This document shows, piece by piece, positions 20,415 to 29,250 of a DNA stretch of 64,000 bases. The notes beneath the pieces are model-generated. The model was not told where the DNA came from, ran no database searches, and was given only the letters and a program-made list of their open reading frames with translations. Position 1 is the stretch's first letter. Every line of letters starts with the position of its first letter. A program made the translations under genes and the position numbers. The DNA lies in NCBI GenBank assembly GCA_016710115.1, contig JADJLN010000019.1:248001-312000 (forward strand). Reading direction: 5' to 3'. Source of the stretch: Saprospiraceae bacterium. Its GTDB lineage: Bacteria; Bacteroidota; Bacteroidia; Chitinophagales; Saprospiraceae.

Positions 20415-21242
20415 ATGTCTGATACACTGGCTTTTGCACTCCTTTGCCTGACTTCGTTTTTTACGCTGATCAATCCAATTGGCACGATGCCCATCTTTAT
20501 GACCATGACTGCCAATCTGGATCCTGCTGTTCGTACACGCACTGCCTTGAAGGCATCATTTGTCGCCTTTCTGACCCTGGTTCTGTTTGCCTTTTCCGGT
20601 CAATTGCTCTTTCAGTTCTTCGGAATTTCCGTGAACAGTTTTCGTGTGGTTGGAGGTGTGATCTTTTTCCTCATGGGTATGGACATGCTCCAGGCCCGAT
20701 TGAACAAGGTGAAAGTGAGCAAACAGGATGTTCACAGTCAAGGGCACCTCTATTAACCTCCGAAATAGACCAAGACTAAAGAAAACCAAGCGAGACAAGG
20801 CATTTCGAAAGAGCATAGCCACAGCTAAGTGATTGAGAAATAACGCAGTATCGCGCAGGTTTTCTTTAGTAAAAATCCCTTCAGGATTTGGTTGGTCATT
20901 GAGTGGGGTTGATAGAGGTGCCCTTATATCAATGATATTTCCGTCACGCCATTGGCCATTCCGATGATCGCGGGTCCCGGATCGATGACCAATGCGATCG
21001 TGCTGATGGAAGACGCACAAACCGGTACGGAAAAAGCGATTCTCATAAGTGCCATTTTTCTCGTCATGTTACTGACCTACCTCATCCTGTTCAGTTCTTC
21101 CAAATTGATCCGAATCCTGGGTGAAACCGGAAATAATGTCCTGATGCGATTGATGGGACTGATCGTCATGGTGATCGCTGTGGAGTTTCTGTTCAGTGGG
21201 TTGAAACCGATTATTCGGGACATTTTCCAATTACCTTCCTGA
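20415..21242 (+). pseudogene. MarC family integral membrane protein, split by a MITE-like insert
   Basis: The N-terminal part (20415-20739) has the MarC start with the SFFTLINPIGTMPIF motif and three membrane segments. The C-terminal part (20926-21242) continues with AIPMIAGPGSMTNAIV, the second conserved MarC motif, and the last membrane segments. The two halves are in the same frame and are separated by a 186-bp insert with inverted ends. Removing 20740-20925 restores a continuous protein of about 213 residues, the usual length for the family. MarC proteins have no established transport substrate; the historic link to multiple antibiotic resistance has been questioned. The 3' end overlaps the convergent gene at 21231 by 12 bp. 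Confidence 0.85.
20740..20925. mobile_element. 186-bp MITE-like element inside marC
   Basis: The ends are inverted repeats of 19 bp with one mismatch (AAGGGCACCTCTATTAACC on the left, the complement of AAGGGCACCTCTATCAACC on the right), with weaker similarity to about 32 bp. A second perfect 13-bp inverted pair, ACTAAAGAAAACC (20775-20787) and its complement (20858-20870), lies inside. There is no transposase gene, so it would have to be mobilised in trans. No convincing target duplication is visible; joining the flanks AGTC and ATATCAATG directly restores the marC frame. The IS family providing transposase is not identified. Confidence 0.75.
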
Positions 21243-22427
21243 TGATTGAACGTCCGACGTTCTGATATTCAGACCCACTCTGATCAATCGGTCCACCAGG
21301 TCCTGACCCAAAGCTTCCACCGGGGTCCGGACTCCTGAAATCAGACGACCACTGGCGATTCGATCCCGCAATGAAAATGCAGCTTCACTCAGCATTTTTG
21401 CCGTATCATCATATCCTGGATCACCACCACTGACCACTGTCTCCACAAGCAACTTGTCTGTTGTTCCGATTACCCTGACTTCAAATCGACTGGCTTTTCG
21501 CTTTTCAGGGGATGGTCCCGTTCCTGCAGGAAACTTGCGGAATAGCCAGTTCCTTGTCGATTCAAAACGCACAAGGACAAAGACCAAACTGATCGTTCCG
21601 ATCAATCGAATGAGCTTCCATAATGACCCTACAGTATAATATTGCCCATATGCCACCGCCTCTCCATAATCCTGAGGTAACATACGAACAGATCGTTTGA
21701 CAATATGAGGATCGACAACAGGCATGGGGATCGCCCATCGTTTGAGACCCGGATGAAAATGGACCTTTAATGGTAGTCGCGGGGTGTCCGGATGACGAGA
21801 TCCTGAACTGTGCTTTGCCTCCTTGTGTACGGTACGTTGATAGATGGCATGAATGGCTGTCGTCCAGGTGCCTCCTGAAAATGTGGCATTGGTCCGGACA
21901 AATGCCTGTAATCGTTTGGGGCTTTCCCTGGGCAGTGCCCGTGCAGTCAACCAGGCTCCCACATCTGCAGGAATACTATCAAAACCACAGCAATTGACGA
22001 CGCAGATCCCCTTCTCTATCGCGAGATGATGATATGTCTGAAAGATCTTGTGCACAAAAGCCGGCTCTCCTGTAATGTCCAGATAATGTGTCCCTGCCTC
22101 CACGCATGCTTGAACTACAGCCTGTCCGTACCAGTTGAATGGCCCTGCCGTGTTGATCAGGATGATTCCCTGTTTTGCCATGTTCAGCAATGTGGCCCGG
22201 TCTCCGGTGTCCGCCACAATGATGCCGATCTGTGGATCTCCAAGTTGCATCCGAAGCGCCTCAAGTTTGGTTGTATTTCGACCCGCGATCGCCAGACGAA
22301 AATGCTCTTCTGCTTGTTTGGCAGCCAAAACTTCAGCTACGAGTTGACCGGTAAAACCAGTGGCCCCGAAGAGGATAAGATCAAACGGACGGTCTTGCAT
22401 AATCGGATTTGAAATGAAATGGGCCAT
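21231..22427 (-). CDS. Saccharopine dehydrogenase-like NAD(P)-binding protein
   Basis: The 398-residue protein starts with a Rossmann fold, LILFGATGFTGQLVAEVL, then INTAGPFNWYGQAVVQACVEAGTHY split over the conserved saccharopine-dehydrogenase/trans-acting enoyl reductase core, with LDITGEP and CCGFDSIPAD motifs. Family members reduce or oxidise diverse substrates, and in mycobacteria act as trans enoyl reductases in lipid synthesis. The true substrate here is not evident. An alternative start is the Met at residue 10. It is convergent with marC and directly downstream of tag. Confidence 0.85.
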   Translation of the reverse strand: MAHFISNPIMQDRPFDLILFGATGFTGQLVAEVLAAKQAEEHFRLAIAGRNTTKLEALRMQLGDPQIGIIVADTGDRATLLNMAKQGIILINTAGPFNWYGQAVVQACVEAGTHYLDITGEPAFVHKIFQTYHHLAIEKGICVVNCCGFDSIPADVGAWLTARALPRESPKRLQAFVRTNATFSGGTWTTAIHAIYQRTVHKEAKHSSGSRHPDTPRLPLKVHFHPGLKRWAIPMPVVDPHIVKRSVRMLPQDYGEAVAYGQYYTVGSLWKLIRLIGTISLVFVLVRFESTRNWLFRKFPAGTGPSPEKRKASRFEVRVIGTTDKLLVETVVSGGDPGYDDTAKMLSEAAFSLRDRIASGRLISGVRTPVEALGQDLVDRLIRVGLNIRTSDVQSSGR

Positions 22428-22437
22428 TCAGGTACGA

Positions 22438-23022
22438 TCAACGCGCTCGGCTTTTCCTGTTGATGGATGTTCGAACAAAACAACCTTCTACATGATCATT
22501 GACCATTCCCATGGCCTGCATATGTGCATACATCGTGATCGGACCGACAAATGTAAATCCCCGCTTTTTCAAATCCTGACTGATCCTCACCGAAGTGGGT
22601 GACTGGTTCATTTGACGCAGAGTGTCCGCTGTCACCTGGGCAGGTCGTTCCGTAGCCGGAGGAATACGAGACCAAAAGAAATCAGCCAGCGTCTCACCGG
22701 CATCATACATGCCACATACCGCCTTCGCATTGCGAATAGTGGCTTCGATCTTTCTTCGGTTTCGAATGATTCCCGTGTCCTGCATCAACCGTTCCACATC
22801 TTCTTCGCCAAATCGGGCGATCTTTCGGACATCAAATCCGGCAAAAGCGGTCCGAAAATGTTCCCGCTTGCGGAGAATGGTCAACCAACTCAACCCGCTT
22901 TGGAATCCTTCCAGGCAGATCTTTTCAAATAATTTCACTTCGTCCTCCACAGGTTGTCCCCATTCCAGATCATGGTATGCCTGATAGAATGGATCATGAC
23001 CACACCACCAACAGCGCGACAT
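22438..23022 (-). CDS. tag: DNA-3-methyladenine glycosylase I
   Basis: With the start at 22 (MSRCWWCGHDP, position 23022) the product is 194 residues, close to E. coli Tag. The zinc ligands of Tag are in place: Cys4, His17, and His177 and Cys181 in NDHVEGC. The alkylated-base pocket region LSWLTILRKREHFRTAF is well conserved. It removes 3-methyladenine from alkylated DNA to start base excision repair. An upstream in-frame Met at 23067 would add 15 residues that do not belong to the family. It is transcribed towards the saccharopine-dehydrogenase-like gene, 10 bp away. Confidence 0.95.
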   Translation of the reverse strand: MSRCWWCGHDPFYQAYHDLEWGQPVEDEVKLFEKICLEGFQSGLSWLTILRKREHFRTAFAGFDVRKIARFGEEDVERLMQDTGIIRNRRKIEATIRNAKAVCGMYDAGETLADFFWSRIPPATERPAQVTADTLRQMNQSPTSVRISQDLKKRGFTFVGPITMYAHMQAMGMVNDHVEGCFVRTSINRKSRAR

Positions 23023-23128
23023 TCCATCCGAACCAGTGATCAATCCTTCTGTTGCATTCATCAACACAAGTTCGTCAATACCTTCAACTTGGATGGTCCT
23101 GCCAGGCAGATTGCTTTGTTGTGATGCC

Positions 23129-23136
23129 TACCTTTG
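23129..23136 (+). promoter_or_regulatory. Bacteroidota -7 promoter element upstream of the PorE-like gene
   Basis: TACCTTTG matches TAnnTTTG, about 60 bases before the chosen start at 23196. Confidence 0.4.
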
Positions 23137-23195
23137 ATTCGGAAAGAAAAACACGAAAATCAGGATGGCTCTCGTTATCATCCTGCATCTCCGCA

Positions 23196-25094
23196 ATGAA
23201 ATACATCCTATCCATATTCATTATTTTACTGGGTTGCTTAGCAACCTTCGGTCAACCCAGTCCAAAGGCTGAAAAGTTTTTCCAAAAGGCCAAGGAGGCC
23301 ATTCGATCCAGGGATGGGGATAAGGCAATCGCCTATTTTCGAAAGGCAATGACCGAATCGCCCGACTATTATGAAGCGCAGGCACAACTGGCCATTCTCC
23401 TCAATCGACTCGGTCGGGAAGAGGAAGCAATCACAGAGATGGAAAGATTGATCACCATAGATCCTTTGCGTGAGCCTTATGTCTATTTCCAATTGGGAAA
23501 AGGGCATTTCAAGAGGGACCACTGGGAAAAAGCAAAATCATTCCTGCAGGAGTTTATCCGTTTTAAAGACCTGGATAAAGAAGATCTGAACACCGCTCTT
23601 GATTTGATCGATATCTGCCAATTTCGCCACCATGCATTAGAACACCCGGTACCATTCGAACCCATTGCGCTATCTGCTTCGATCAACAGCTCCGGAGATG
23701 AGTTCAATCCCACCATTACTGCGGACGGGCAACGAATGGTATTTACACGCAATGATGGCCGGCAGGAAGATTTTTATCTTTCCGTGAATACCGTTGGCGA
23801 ATGGCAGCCTGCAATTCCCCTGGATGAACTGAACACCCCTGAAAATGAAGGCGCACACTGTTTGAGTAAAAACGGCAGGACAATGATCTTCACGTCCTGT
23901 AACAATCGGCAGGGATTGGGAAGTTGTGATCTGTATGAAACACGATGGGAAAATAGCCGATGGCTTGATCCTGTGAATCTGGGACCAACTGTAAACAGCC
24001 GGCACTGGGAATCCCAACCGACACTGAGTGCGGATGGCCAGCTGTTGATCTTTTCATCCAAACGACCTGAAGGAAAGGGCGGGGCAGATCTATGGTTTAC
24101 CAGGCGTTCTTCCAGGGAAGAGTGGGAAGAAGCAAAACCATTACCAGGATTTGTCAATACTTCCGGCGATGAGGAAACCCCTTTTCTTCATGCGGATGGA
24201 GAGACACTGTATCTGTCCTCAACAGGACATCCCGGAATGGGCCAGACAGATCTGTTTCTTTCCAGATGGTCAGTAGATAGCGGATGGTCGGCGCCACTGA
24301 ATCTGGGTTATCCCATCAATACAGCCGAACAGGAGCAAGCAATGACAATTGGTCTGGATGGCAAAACTGCCTTTTTTTCATCGAACCGATTGACAACGTC
24401 TGGTCGTTCGGATTATGATCTGTATTCGTTTCAACTCCCATCTGATCGAAGAGGACTTCCCGTGACCTATGTTCAGGGAACGGTACAGTCGGTAAAAAAC
24501 CGGCAGCGTTTACCGGCTACCATCGAATTTCGACCATTGGGTAAAAGCGATCGTGCAGCCACTTCTGTAACTGCTTCGCAGGATGGCTATTATCTGATCT
24601 GTCTTCCTGCCGGAGAACGATACGCTGTGCTGATTGATTATCCAGGATACAGCTTTTACAGCCAGTCATTTGATCTCAATGATACACTTGCCTTCCATCC
24701 TTATCAACTGGATGTGCAACTCTTTCCACTCGAATCAAGGCAGATTGAAGAAGATCAACATATTGTGCTCAACAACATTCTCTTTGCTTCCGGTAGTGCA
24801 GAATTACTCTCGGAATCTACTTTTGAACTGGAGAAAGTTCGTCTCTTTCTCAATGAACACCCGGAGCTTCGTATTCGGATTGAAGGTCATACCGATAATG
24901 TCGGTAAACCGGAAGAGAATCGCCTGCTTTCTGAAAAGCGGGCCTTATCTGTTGTGAACTGGCTCATCACCAATGGTATTGCGGCTGAACGGATGCAACA
25001 TGTTGGATTTGGGGAATCAAAACCTCTTGTCGAAAATACATCCAGGGAACAGCGGCAAATGAACAGAAGGACCGAATTGGTTATTCTACCCTGA
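23196..25094 (+). CDS. PorE-like OmpA family protein (TPR, PD40 propeller, CRD, OmpA)
   Basis: The 632-residue protein has, in order, a signal sequence with a possible lipobox (LLGC), two to three TPRs (about 25-140), a PD40/WD40-like propeller (about 150-420; repeats such as NPTITADGQRMVFTRN and ESQPTLSADGQLLIFSS), a carboxypeptidase-regulatory-like domain (about 430-510) and an OmpA peptidoglycan-binding domain (about 520-632, with IEGHTDNVG and LSEKRALSV). This order is that of PorE, which anchors the type IX secretion machine to peptidoglycan in Porphyromonas. Bacteroidota often have several paralogues of this architecture, so orthology is not certain. The start at 23196 is chosen because it begins the signal sequence; the frame is open further upstream. 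Confidence 0.85.
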   Translation: MKYILSIFIILLGCLATFGQPSPKAEKFFQKAKEAIRSRDGDKAIAYFRKAMTESPDYYEAQAQLAILLNRLGREEEAITEMERLITIDPLREPYVYFQLGKGHFKRDHWEKAKSFLQEFIRFKDLDKEDLNTALDLIDICQFRHHALEHPVPFEPIALSASINSSGDEFNPTITADGQRMVFTRNDGRQEDFYLSVNTVGEWQPAIPLDELNTPENEGAHCLSKNGRTMIFTSCNNRQGLGSCDLYETRWENSRWLDPVNLGPTVNSRHWESQPTLSADGQLLIFSSKRPEGKGGADLWFTRRSSREEWEEAKPLPGFVNTSGDEETPFLHADGETLYLSSTGHPGMGQTDLFLSRWSVDSGWSAPLNLGYPINTAEQEQAMTIGLDGKTAFFSSNRLTTSGRSDYDLYSFQLPSDRRGLPVTYVQGTVQSVKNRQRLPATIEFRPLGKSDRAATSVTASQDGYYLICLPAGERYAVLIDYPGYSFYSQSFDLNDTLAFHPYQLDVQLFPLESRQIEEDQHIVLNNILFASGSAELLSESTFELEKVRLFLNEHPELRIRIEGHTDNVGKPEENRLLSEKRALSVVNWLITNGIAAERMQHVGFGESKPLVENTSREQRQMNRRTELVILP

Positions 25095-25104
25095 TGAAAG
25101 GAAT

Positions 25105-25112
25105 TACCTTTG
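25105..25112 (+). promoter_or_regulatory. Bacteroidota -7 promoter element of the alpha/beta hydrolase gene
   Basis: TACCTTTG lies 18 bases before the ATG at 25131 and matches TAnnTTTG. Confidence 0.45.
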
Positions 25113-25130
25113 CGGTCGAAATGTGATGAC

Positions 25131-25919
25131 ATGTCTTCTATACCAGTAGTTAAATACGGTTCAGGGCCCATATCTGTGGTGCTGCTTCATGGATTTTGCG
25201 AGGATCGACGAATTTTCGAAAACGTGATGCCGCTTCTGGATCAAAAGAATTTTACCTGGTATCTTCCCGATCTCCCTGGTTTTGGCGATGCAGTGAATCT
25301 CGGATTGCTCGAACTGTCGATGACCGGTTATGCAGATCAGGTCAGAGACTGGATACTGGACAATAATAAAGGATCCGTCATTCTTGCCGGTCATTCCATG
25401 GGTGGCTATGTCGCTCTCGAATTTGCTTCACATTATGCACAACAACTCAAAGGGGTTGTTCTGATACACAGTCAGATGAGGCCTGACTCGGCTGAGAAAA
25501 AGAAGGGCCGGGATGAACAGGTGAAATTTCTGAAGAAGCACGGAATTTCCAAATATGTGAAAAAAGTGATCCCGTCCCTTTATACCCCGGAATTTTGCGA
25601 CGCAAATCCAGACCTTATAAGACTGTGGATCCAACGGGCCTCCCTCTATAATGACACAGGTATCAGCCTGGCTATCCAATCAATGCGTGACCGCAAGGAT
25701 CATACGAAAACTGTTCAGGATCTCACGATTCCGGTAGGGTTTATCGCCGGAGCAAAGGATCCGTTGATTCCGATCGAATCGAGTTTGGAAGAGAGTCACC
25801 TTGCCAGTGTCACATCATTTCATCTGCTGGATAATGCTGGCCATATGGGCATGGTTGAAGATCCGGAAGAATTTGCGCAGGTATTGCAAGCAACAGTAGA
25901 ACAACTGTCTGTCAAGTAA
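25131..25919 (+). CDS. Alpha/beta hydrolase
   Basis: The 262-residue protein has the alpha/beta hydrolase fold: oxyanion region LLHGFCEDRR, nucleophile elbow GHSMGG (Ser near residue 90), acid Asp in AGAKDPLIP and catalytic His in DNAGHMG near the C-terminus. No signal peptide is present, so it is cytoplasmic. The substrate is unknown (an ester, lactone or similar). I prefer the ATG at 25131 to 25110 because a -7 element at 25105-25112 overlaps the earlier start. The 3' end overlaps the convergent mazG-like gene by 8 bp. Confidence 0.9.
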   Translation: MSSIPVVKYGSGPISVVLLHGFCEDRRIFENVMPLLDQKNFTWYLPDLPGFGDAVNLGLLELSMTGYADQVRDWILDNNKGSVILAGHSMGGYVALEFASHYAQQLKGVVLIHSQMRPDSAEKKKGRDEQVKFLKKHGISKYVKKVIPSLYTPEFCDANPDLIRLWIQRASLYNDTGISLAIQSMRDRKDHTKTVQDLTIPVGFIAGAKDPLIPIESSLEESHLASVTSFHLLDNAGHMGMVEDPEEFAQVLQATVEQLSVK

Positions 25920-26277
25920 CCGGATCTGCAGGATCCGTTGATTTCAGCTTGGGATTATCCAGATGCCGGGTCCGGTCACGAGCTGTCTTTCTGGCCATAC
26001 TTTCTTCCAGAGCTACTGTAAGGTCAACTCCTGTCTGGTTTGCCAGACAGATCAGAACCCAGAGCACATCGGCCATCTCTTCGCGAATGGCCTGCTGGGA
26101 TTCCGCTTGACTTGTCCTGGTTTTATAGGATTGCTCCCCATATGTACGTACGATGTGTCGGGACAATTCGCCGACTTCCTCCATCAGGATCCCCAGGTTG
26201 GTCAATTCATGAAAATAGCGAACACCATATGTGTTGATCCATTGATCGACCTGATCTTGAGCTTCACGAAGGGTCAT
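25912..26277 (-). CDS. MazG-like nucleotide pyrophosphohydrolase
   Basis: The 121-residue protein has the MazG metal-binding signature, EEVGELSRHIVRTYG and EEMADVLWVLICLAN, with the E-x-x-E and E-x-x-D pairs that bind magnesium. Family members hydrolyse nucleoside triphosphates to monophosphate and pyrophosphate and clear damaged nucleotides. It starts 2 bp after the end of dtd, so the two form a small quality-control operon. Confidence 0.9.
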   Translation of the reverse strand: MTLREAQDQVDQWINTYGVRYFHELTNLGILMEEVGELSRHIVRTYGEQSYKTRTSQAESQQAIREEMADVLWVLICLANQTGVDLTVALEESMARKTARDRTRHLDNPKLKSTDPADPVT

Positions 26278-26279
26278 AC

Positions 26280-26732
26280 CTATTCTCGTTGTTGGCTGTC
26301 CATGATGATGGTTACCGGTCCATCATTTTGCAAATGGACCTGCATATCTGCTCCAAATGTACCCGATAAGACCGGACGTTGACTCTCCTGACGGAGGAAG
26401 CTGAGGAATTCTTCATATAACGGAATGGCATGTTCCGGCCTGGCAGCACGGATATAGGAAGGCCGGTTCCCCTTTCGGGTTGAAGCATGGAGAGTAAACT
26501 GACTGATGACCAGGAATGCACCATTTACTTGGGTGATATCTTCATTCATCTTCCCTTCCGAATCAGAAAAGATCCGCAGCTGAGTGATCTTCTGGACCAA
26601 CCAACGCACATCGTCCATCCCGTCATCATGAGAGATTCCGAGAAGTATGAGCAAGCCCCGTTCGATGGAACGAGTCTCTTCACCTTCGATCTGAACAGAT
26701 GCCTGCTTTACCCGCTGGAGTACGACGCGCAT
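26280..26732 (-). CDS. dtd: D-aminoacyl-tRNA deacylase
   Basis: The start at MRVVLQRVKQASVQIEGE (26732) gives 150 residues, the typical DTD length. The active-site motifs SQFTLHASTRKGNRPSY and NDGPVTI are present; the GP dipeptide is the chirality gate. The enzyme removes D-amino acids wrongly attached to tRNA. An upstream in-frame ATG at 26774 would add 14 residues not seen in the family. It is followed directly by the mazG-like gene. Confidence 0.95.
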   Translation of the reverse strand: MRVVLQRVKQASVQIEGEETRSIERGLLILLGISHDDGMDDVRWLVQKITQLRIFSDSEGKMNEDITQVNGAFLVISQFTLHASTRKGNRPSYIRAARPEHAIPLYEEFLSFLRQESQRPVLSGTFGADMQVHLQNDGPVTIIMDSQQRE

Positions 26733-26774
26733 AGAAAGTTTTCCCCGATCATAAAAACAACAATATATAATCAA

Positions 26775-27246
26775 TTCACCACGAATGTCTGCCTGATCCT
26801 TGTTTTACACATTCTGAGCAATCAGATGTGTACATGTAGCGAAGTTGTCAACACCTATTAACAATATAGAAAGTACATATATATCAGTTCCTGTTTGGAT
26901 GGGTATAACTCATTCATTCCGTGAAGTTATTCATTCAATCTCCACAGGAGATAATTGCGCAGAACACTAATTTTTTCTCACATTTTTGCAATCCACATTC
27001 AATACAAAAATGTTAATTCAAAGAAAAACAATGAATTAGAAATAAACCAAATGTTAGGAATCCTCCTTCAAATGTGGATTTCGGAAAATCAAAATCCAGC
27101 AACCGAATACATATGCACAAATCCACAGTCCTGATGATGACTTCTTTTTTATAAAAAATTTAAATAATCATATAATCAACACAGGTCACTGAGCCGGTTC
27201 GTAAAGGTCATTTGGAGCATTACCTTTGGATCGTCAAGTCAAATGA
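26775..27246. other. AT-rich gene-free region, candidate replication origin
   Basis: This 470-bp stretch holds no credible gene. It contains DnaA-box-like 9-mers: CAATCCACA at 26989-26997, AAATCCACA on the minus strand at 27073-27081 and again on the plus strand at 27119-27127. An almost pure AT stretch (27143-27178) follows and could be a duplex-unwinding element. Two parS sites lie 2.0 and 2.3 kb away, and parS sites usually cluster near oriC. The boxes differ from the strict TTATCCACA consensus in the first two bases, and dnaA is not in the window, so this is a hypothesis. Confidence 0.4.
27221..27228 (+). promoter_or_regulatory. Bacteroidota -7 promoter element of ctaA
   Basis: TACCTTTG lies 18 bases before the ctaA ATG at 27247 and matches TAnnTTTG. 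Confidence 0.45.
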
Positions 27247-28326
27247 ATGGAGGACCGGGTTTCATCGCACAAGTATGTTCTAATATGGCTTTTTCTGGGG
27301 TTGATCCTGGTATTCGGTCAGATCCTGATTGGGGGTGTAACGCGTTTGACAGGAAGTGGGTTGAGCATTACCAAATGGGAGATCATCACCGGTGCAATTC
27401 CGCCTTTGAGTGAGTCGAGTTGGAAAGAAGAATTTTTACTGTATCAACAAACGCCGCAGTATCGCTTGATCAATAAGGGGATGACCTTATCCCAATTCAA
27501 GGTCATTTATTTCTGGGAGTACTTGCATCGACTTTGGGCCAGATGGATGGGACTCATCTTTTTATTTCCATTTCTTTGGTTTTGGTGGAAAGGGTATTTG
27601 CACCGTCAACTGATGAAACGACTGGGTTGGCTGATTGGTATAACTGCAGTAACAGCATCATTCGGATGGATCATGGTCGCAAGTGGTTTGATCGAACGTC
27701 CCTGGGTCAATGCTTACAAGTTGTCCGTTCATCTGATTTTGGGGTTCAGCGTGTTTGTGTATCTGCTGTATATTCTGGTTCGTGAACGTTGGAAAGATGG
27801 AATAGGTCATATTTCAATCAGACAACGAAGGGATCTTGGATTACTTGTGCTTGTCATGATCACCCAGATTTTTCTGGGTGGGATGATGTCGGGTATGAAA
27901 GCGGGATTTGCCTATCCAACATGGCCGGATATGCATGGTACATGGATACCTGATATTCTAATGGATAGTTCTCAATGGACTGTGAATAACTTTGTGAATT
28001 ATGATGATACTGGTTTTCTGATTGCACTTGTACAATGGCTTCATAGAAATCTAGCTTATTTATTGATTATCATAGGATTATCATATTATTTCAGATATCG
28101 ACATGCTGTGGAAAACCAGGTGTATAACGTATTCCACACCCTGTTGATAATCTTGTTGATAAGTCAGATTTGTTTGGGCATTCTGACTATTCTTGGTTTT
28201 CAGAAAGGGATACCAATTGTCACAGGTTCCATGCATCAGATGTGTGCATTATTACTATTGTCCGTTTCTCTGGTTCCCTTGTTCTGGACTGAATCAAAAC
28301 CTATTTCGGCTAATCCTGTATCATAA
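27247..28326 (+). CDS. ctaA: Heme A synthase (COX15/CtaA)
   Basis: The 359-residue membrane protein has about eight transmembrane helices and the CtaA/Cox15 signatures: GGVTRLTGSGLSITKWEII, the heme-ligand histidines in FWEYLHRLWAR and in the later VQWLHRNLAYLL, and the conserved stretch AGFAYPTWPDMHG. It oxidises the C8 methyl of heme O to form heme A for cytochrome c oxidase, implying aerobic respiration. The length and the plain GGVTRLTGSGLS motif place it with the COX15-like type. It is followed 74 bp later by an alpha/beta hydrolase gene, possibly in the same transcript. Confidence 0.95.
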   Translation: MEDRVSSHKYVLIWLFLGLILVFGQILIGGVTRLTGSGLSITKWEIITGAIPPLSESSWKEEFLLYQQTPQYRLINKGMTLSQFKVIYFWEYLHRLWARWMGLIFLFPFLWFWWKGYLHRQLMKRLGWLIGITAVTASFGWIMVASGLIERPWVNAYKLSVHLILGFSVFVYLLYILVRERWKDGIGHISIRQRRDLGLLVLVMITQIFLGGMMSGMKAGFAYPTWPDMHGTWIPDILMDSSQWTVNNFVNYDDTGFLIALVQWLHRNLAYLLIIIGLSYYFRYRHAVENQVYNVFHTLLIILLISQICLGILTILGFQKGIPIVTGSMHQMCALLLLSVSLVPLFWTESKPISANPVS

Positions 28327-28400
28327 ATGCATAGCATTTTCAACGTTCATAGGAGTATGGGATAATCTGTTAAATTTGTATAAATCTTAAGGATCATAAT

Positions 28401-29165
28401 ATGTCAGGACCGATACAGGAAGAAGGCAAGTTCAAGTATGTCGAGAGTGGTGGTAATGGAAGTGTCCTCCTTCTGTTGCATGGCCTGTTTGGTGCCTTGA
28501 GTAATTTTGAGGGGATCATGAATCATTTTTCAAGTCAGTATAATGTGGTCATCCCTATACTGCCGATTTTTGAGTTACCCTTGAGAAAGGTTTCTGTAAG
28601 TGGCCTCGTAGATCATGTAGAAGAATTTGTGGAATTCAAAAAGTTTGACAAGGTCAATGTACTGGGGAATAGTTTGGGTGGGCACGTGTCTTTGTTATAT
28701 ACAATCAGAAGGCCGGATCGTGTCCATACATTAAATCTGACTGGAAGCAGTGGATTGTTTGAAAGTGCGATGGGTTCCACTTTTCCGAAACGGGGTGACT
28801 ATGAGTTTATAAAGAAAAAAACAGAGTCAACCTTTTTCGATCCTTCAGTTGCTACAAAGGAACTTGTGGATGAGGTCTATTCATCTGTCAATGATCGGAA
28901 CAAGGCTATTCGAATTATTGCCACGGCCAAGAGTGCAGTACGACATAATATCGCTGATAAATTGGATCAGATCAAGTGCCCAACCTTATTGATCTGGGGA
29001 AAAGAAGATTCGATTACCCCACCTTTTGTTGCAGAGCAATTCAATGAATTGATTGTTAACTCTGAATTGCATTTTCTGGATAAGTGTGGTCATGCACCAA
29101 TGATGGAATTACCCGATGCATTTAATGATATCCTGGATGATTTTCTTTCCCGGCACCGTATATGA
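28401..29165 (+). CDS. Alpha/beta hydrolase
   Basis: The 254-residue cytoplasmic protein has the alpha/beta hydrolase motifs: LLLLHGLFGALSNF oxyanion region, GNSLGG nucleophile elbow, Asp in WGKEDSITPP and His in DKCGHAPMME. It differs from the hydrolase at 25131 and is not a recent duplicate. The substrate is unknown. A clear rho-independent terminator follows directly. Confidence 0.9.
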   Translation: MSGPIQEEGKFKYVESGGNGSVLLLLHGLFGALSNFEGIMNHFSSQYNVVIPILPIFELPLRKVSVSGLVDHVEEFVEFKKFDKVNVLGNSLGGHVSLLYTIRRPDRVHTLNLTGSSGLFESAMGSTFPKRGDYEFIKKKTESTFFDPSVATKELVDEVYSSVNDRNKAIRIIATAKSAVRHNIADKLDQIKCPTLLIWGKEDSITPPFVAEQFNELIVNSELHFLDKCGHAPMMELPDAFNDILDDFLSRHRI

Positions 29166-29187
29166 ATAAAATTTGAAGATTGATGAA

Positions 29188-29220
29188 GGGAGTAGCATAT
29201 CTGTGTTACTCCCTTTTTTT
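29188..29220 (+). terminator. Rho-independent terminator after the hydrolase gene
   Basis: The stem GGGAGTA/TACTCCC is followed by seven Ts. It lies 23 bp after the stop codon and directly before the first parS site. Confidence 0.8.
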
Positions 29221-29224
29221 TGAT

Positions 29225-29240
29225 TGTTCCACGTGGAACA
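29225..29240. other. parS centromere-like site 1
   Basis: TGTTCCACGTGGAACA is a perfect 16-bp palindrome identical to parS sites described in Pseudomonas and differing from the Bacillus consensus (TGTTTCACGTGAAACA) only at the symmetric pair. It would be the loading site for the chromosome-partition protein ParB and marks the origin-proximal domain. It lies between a terminator and the 3' end of thrC. Confidence 0.85.
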
Positions 29241-29250
29241 TCACAACCTG

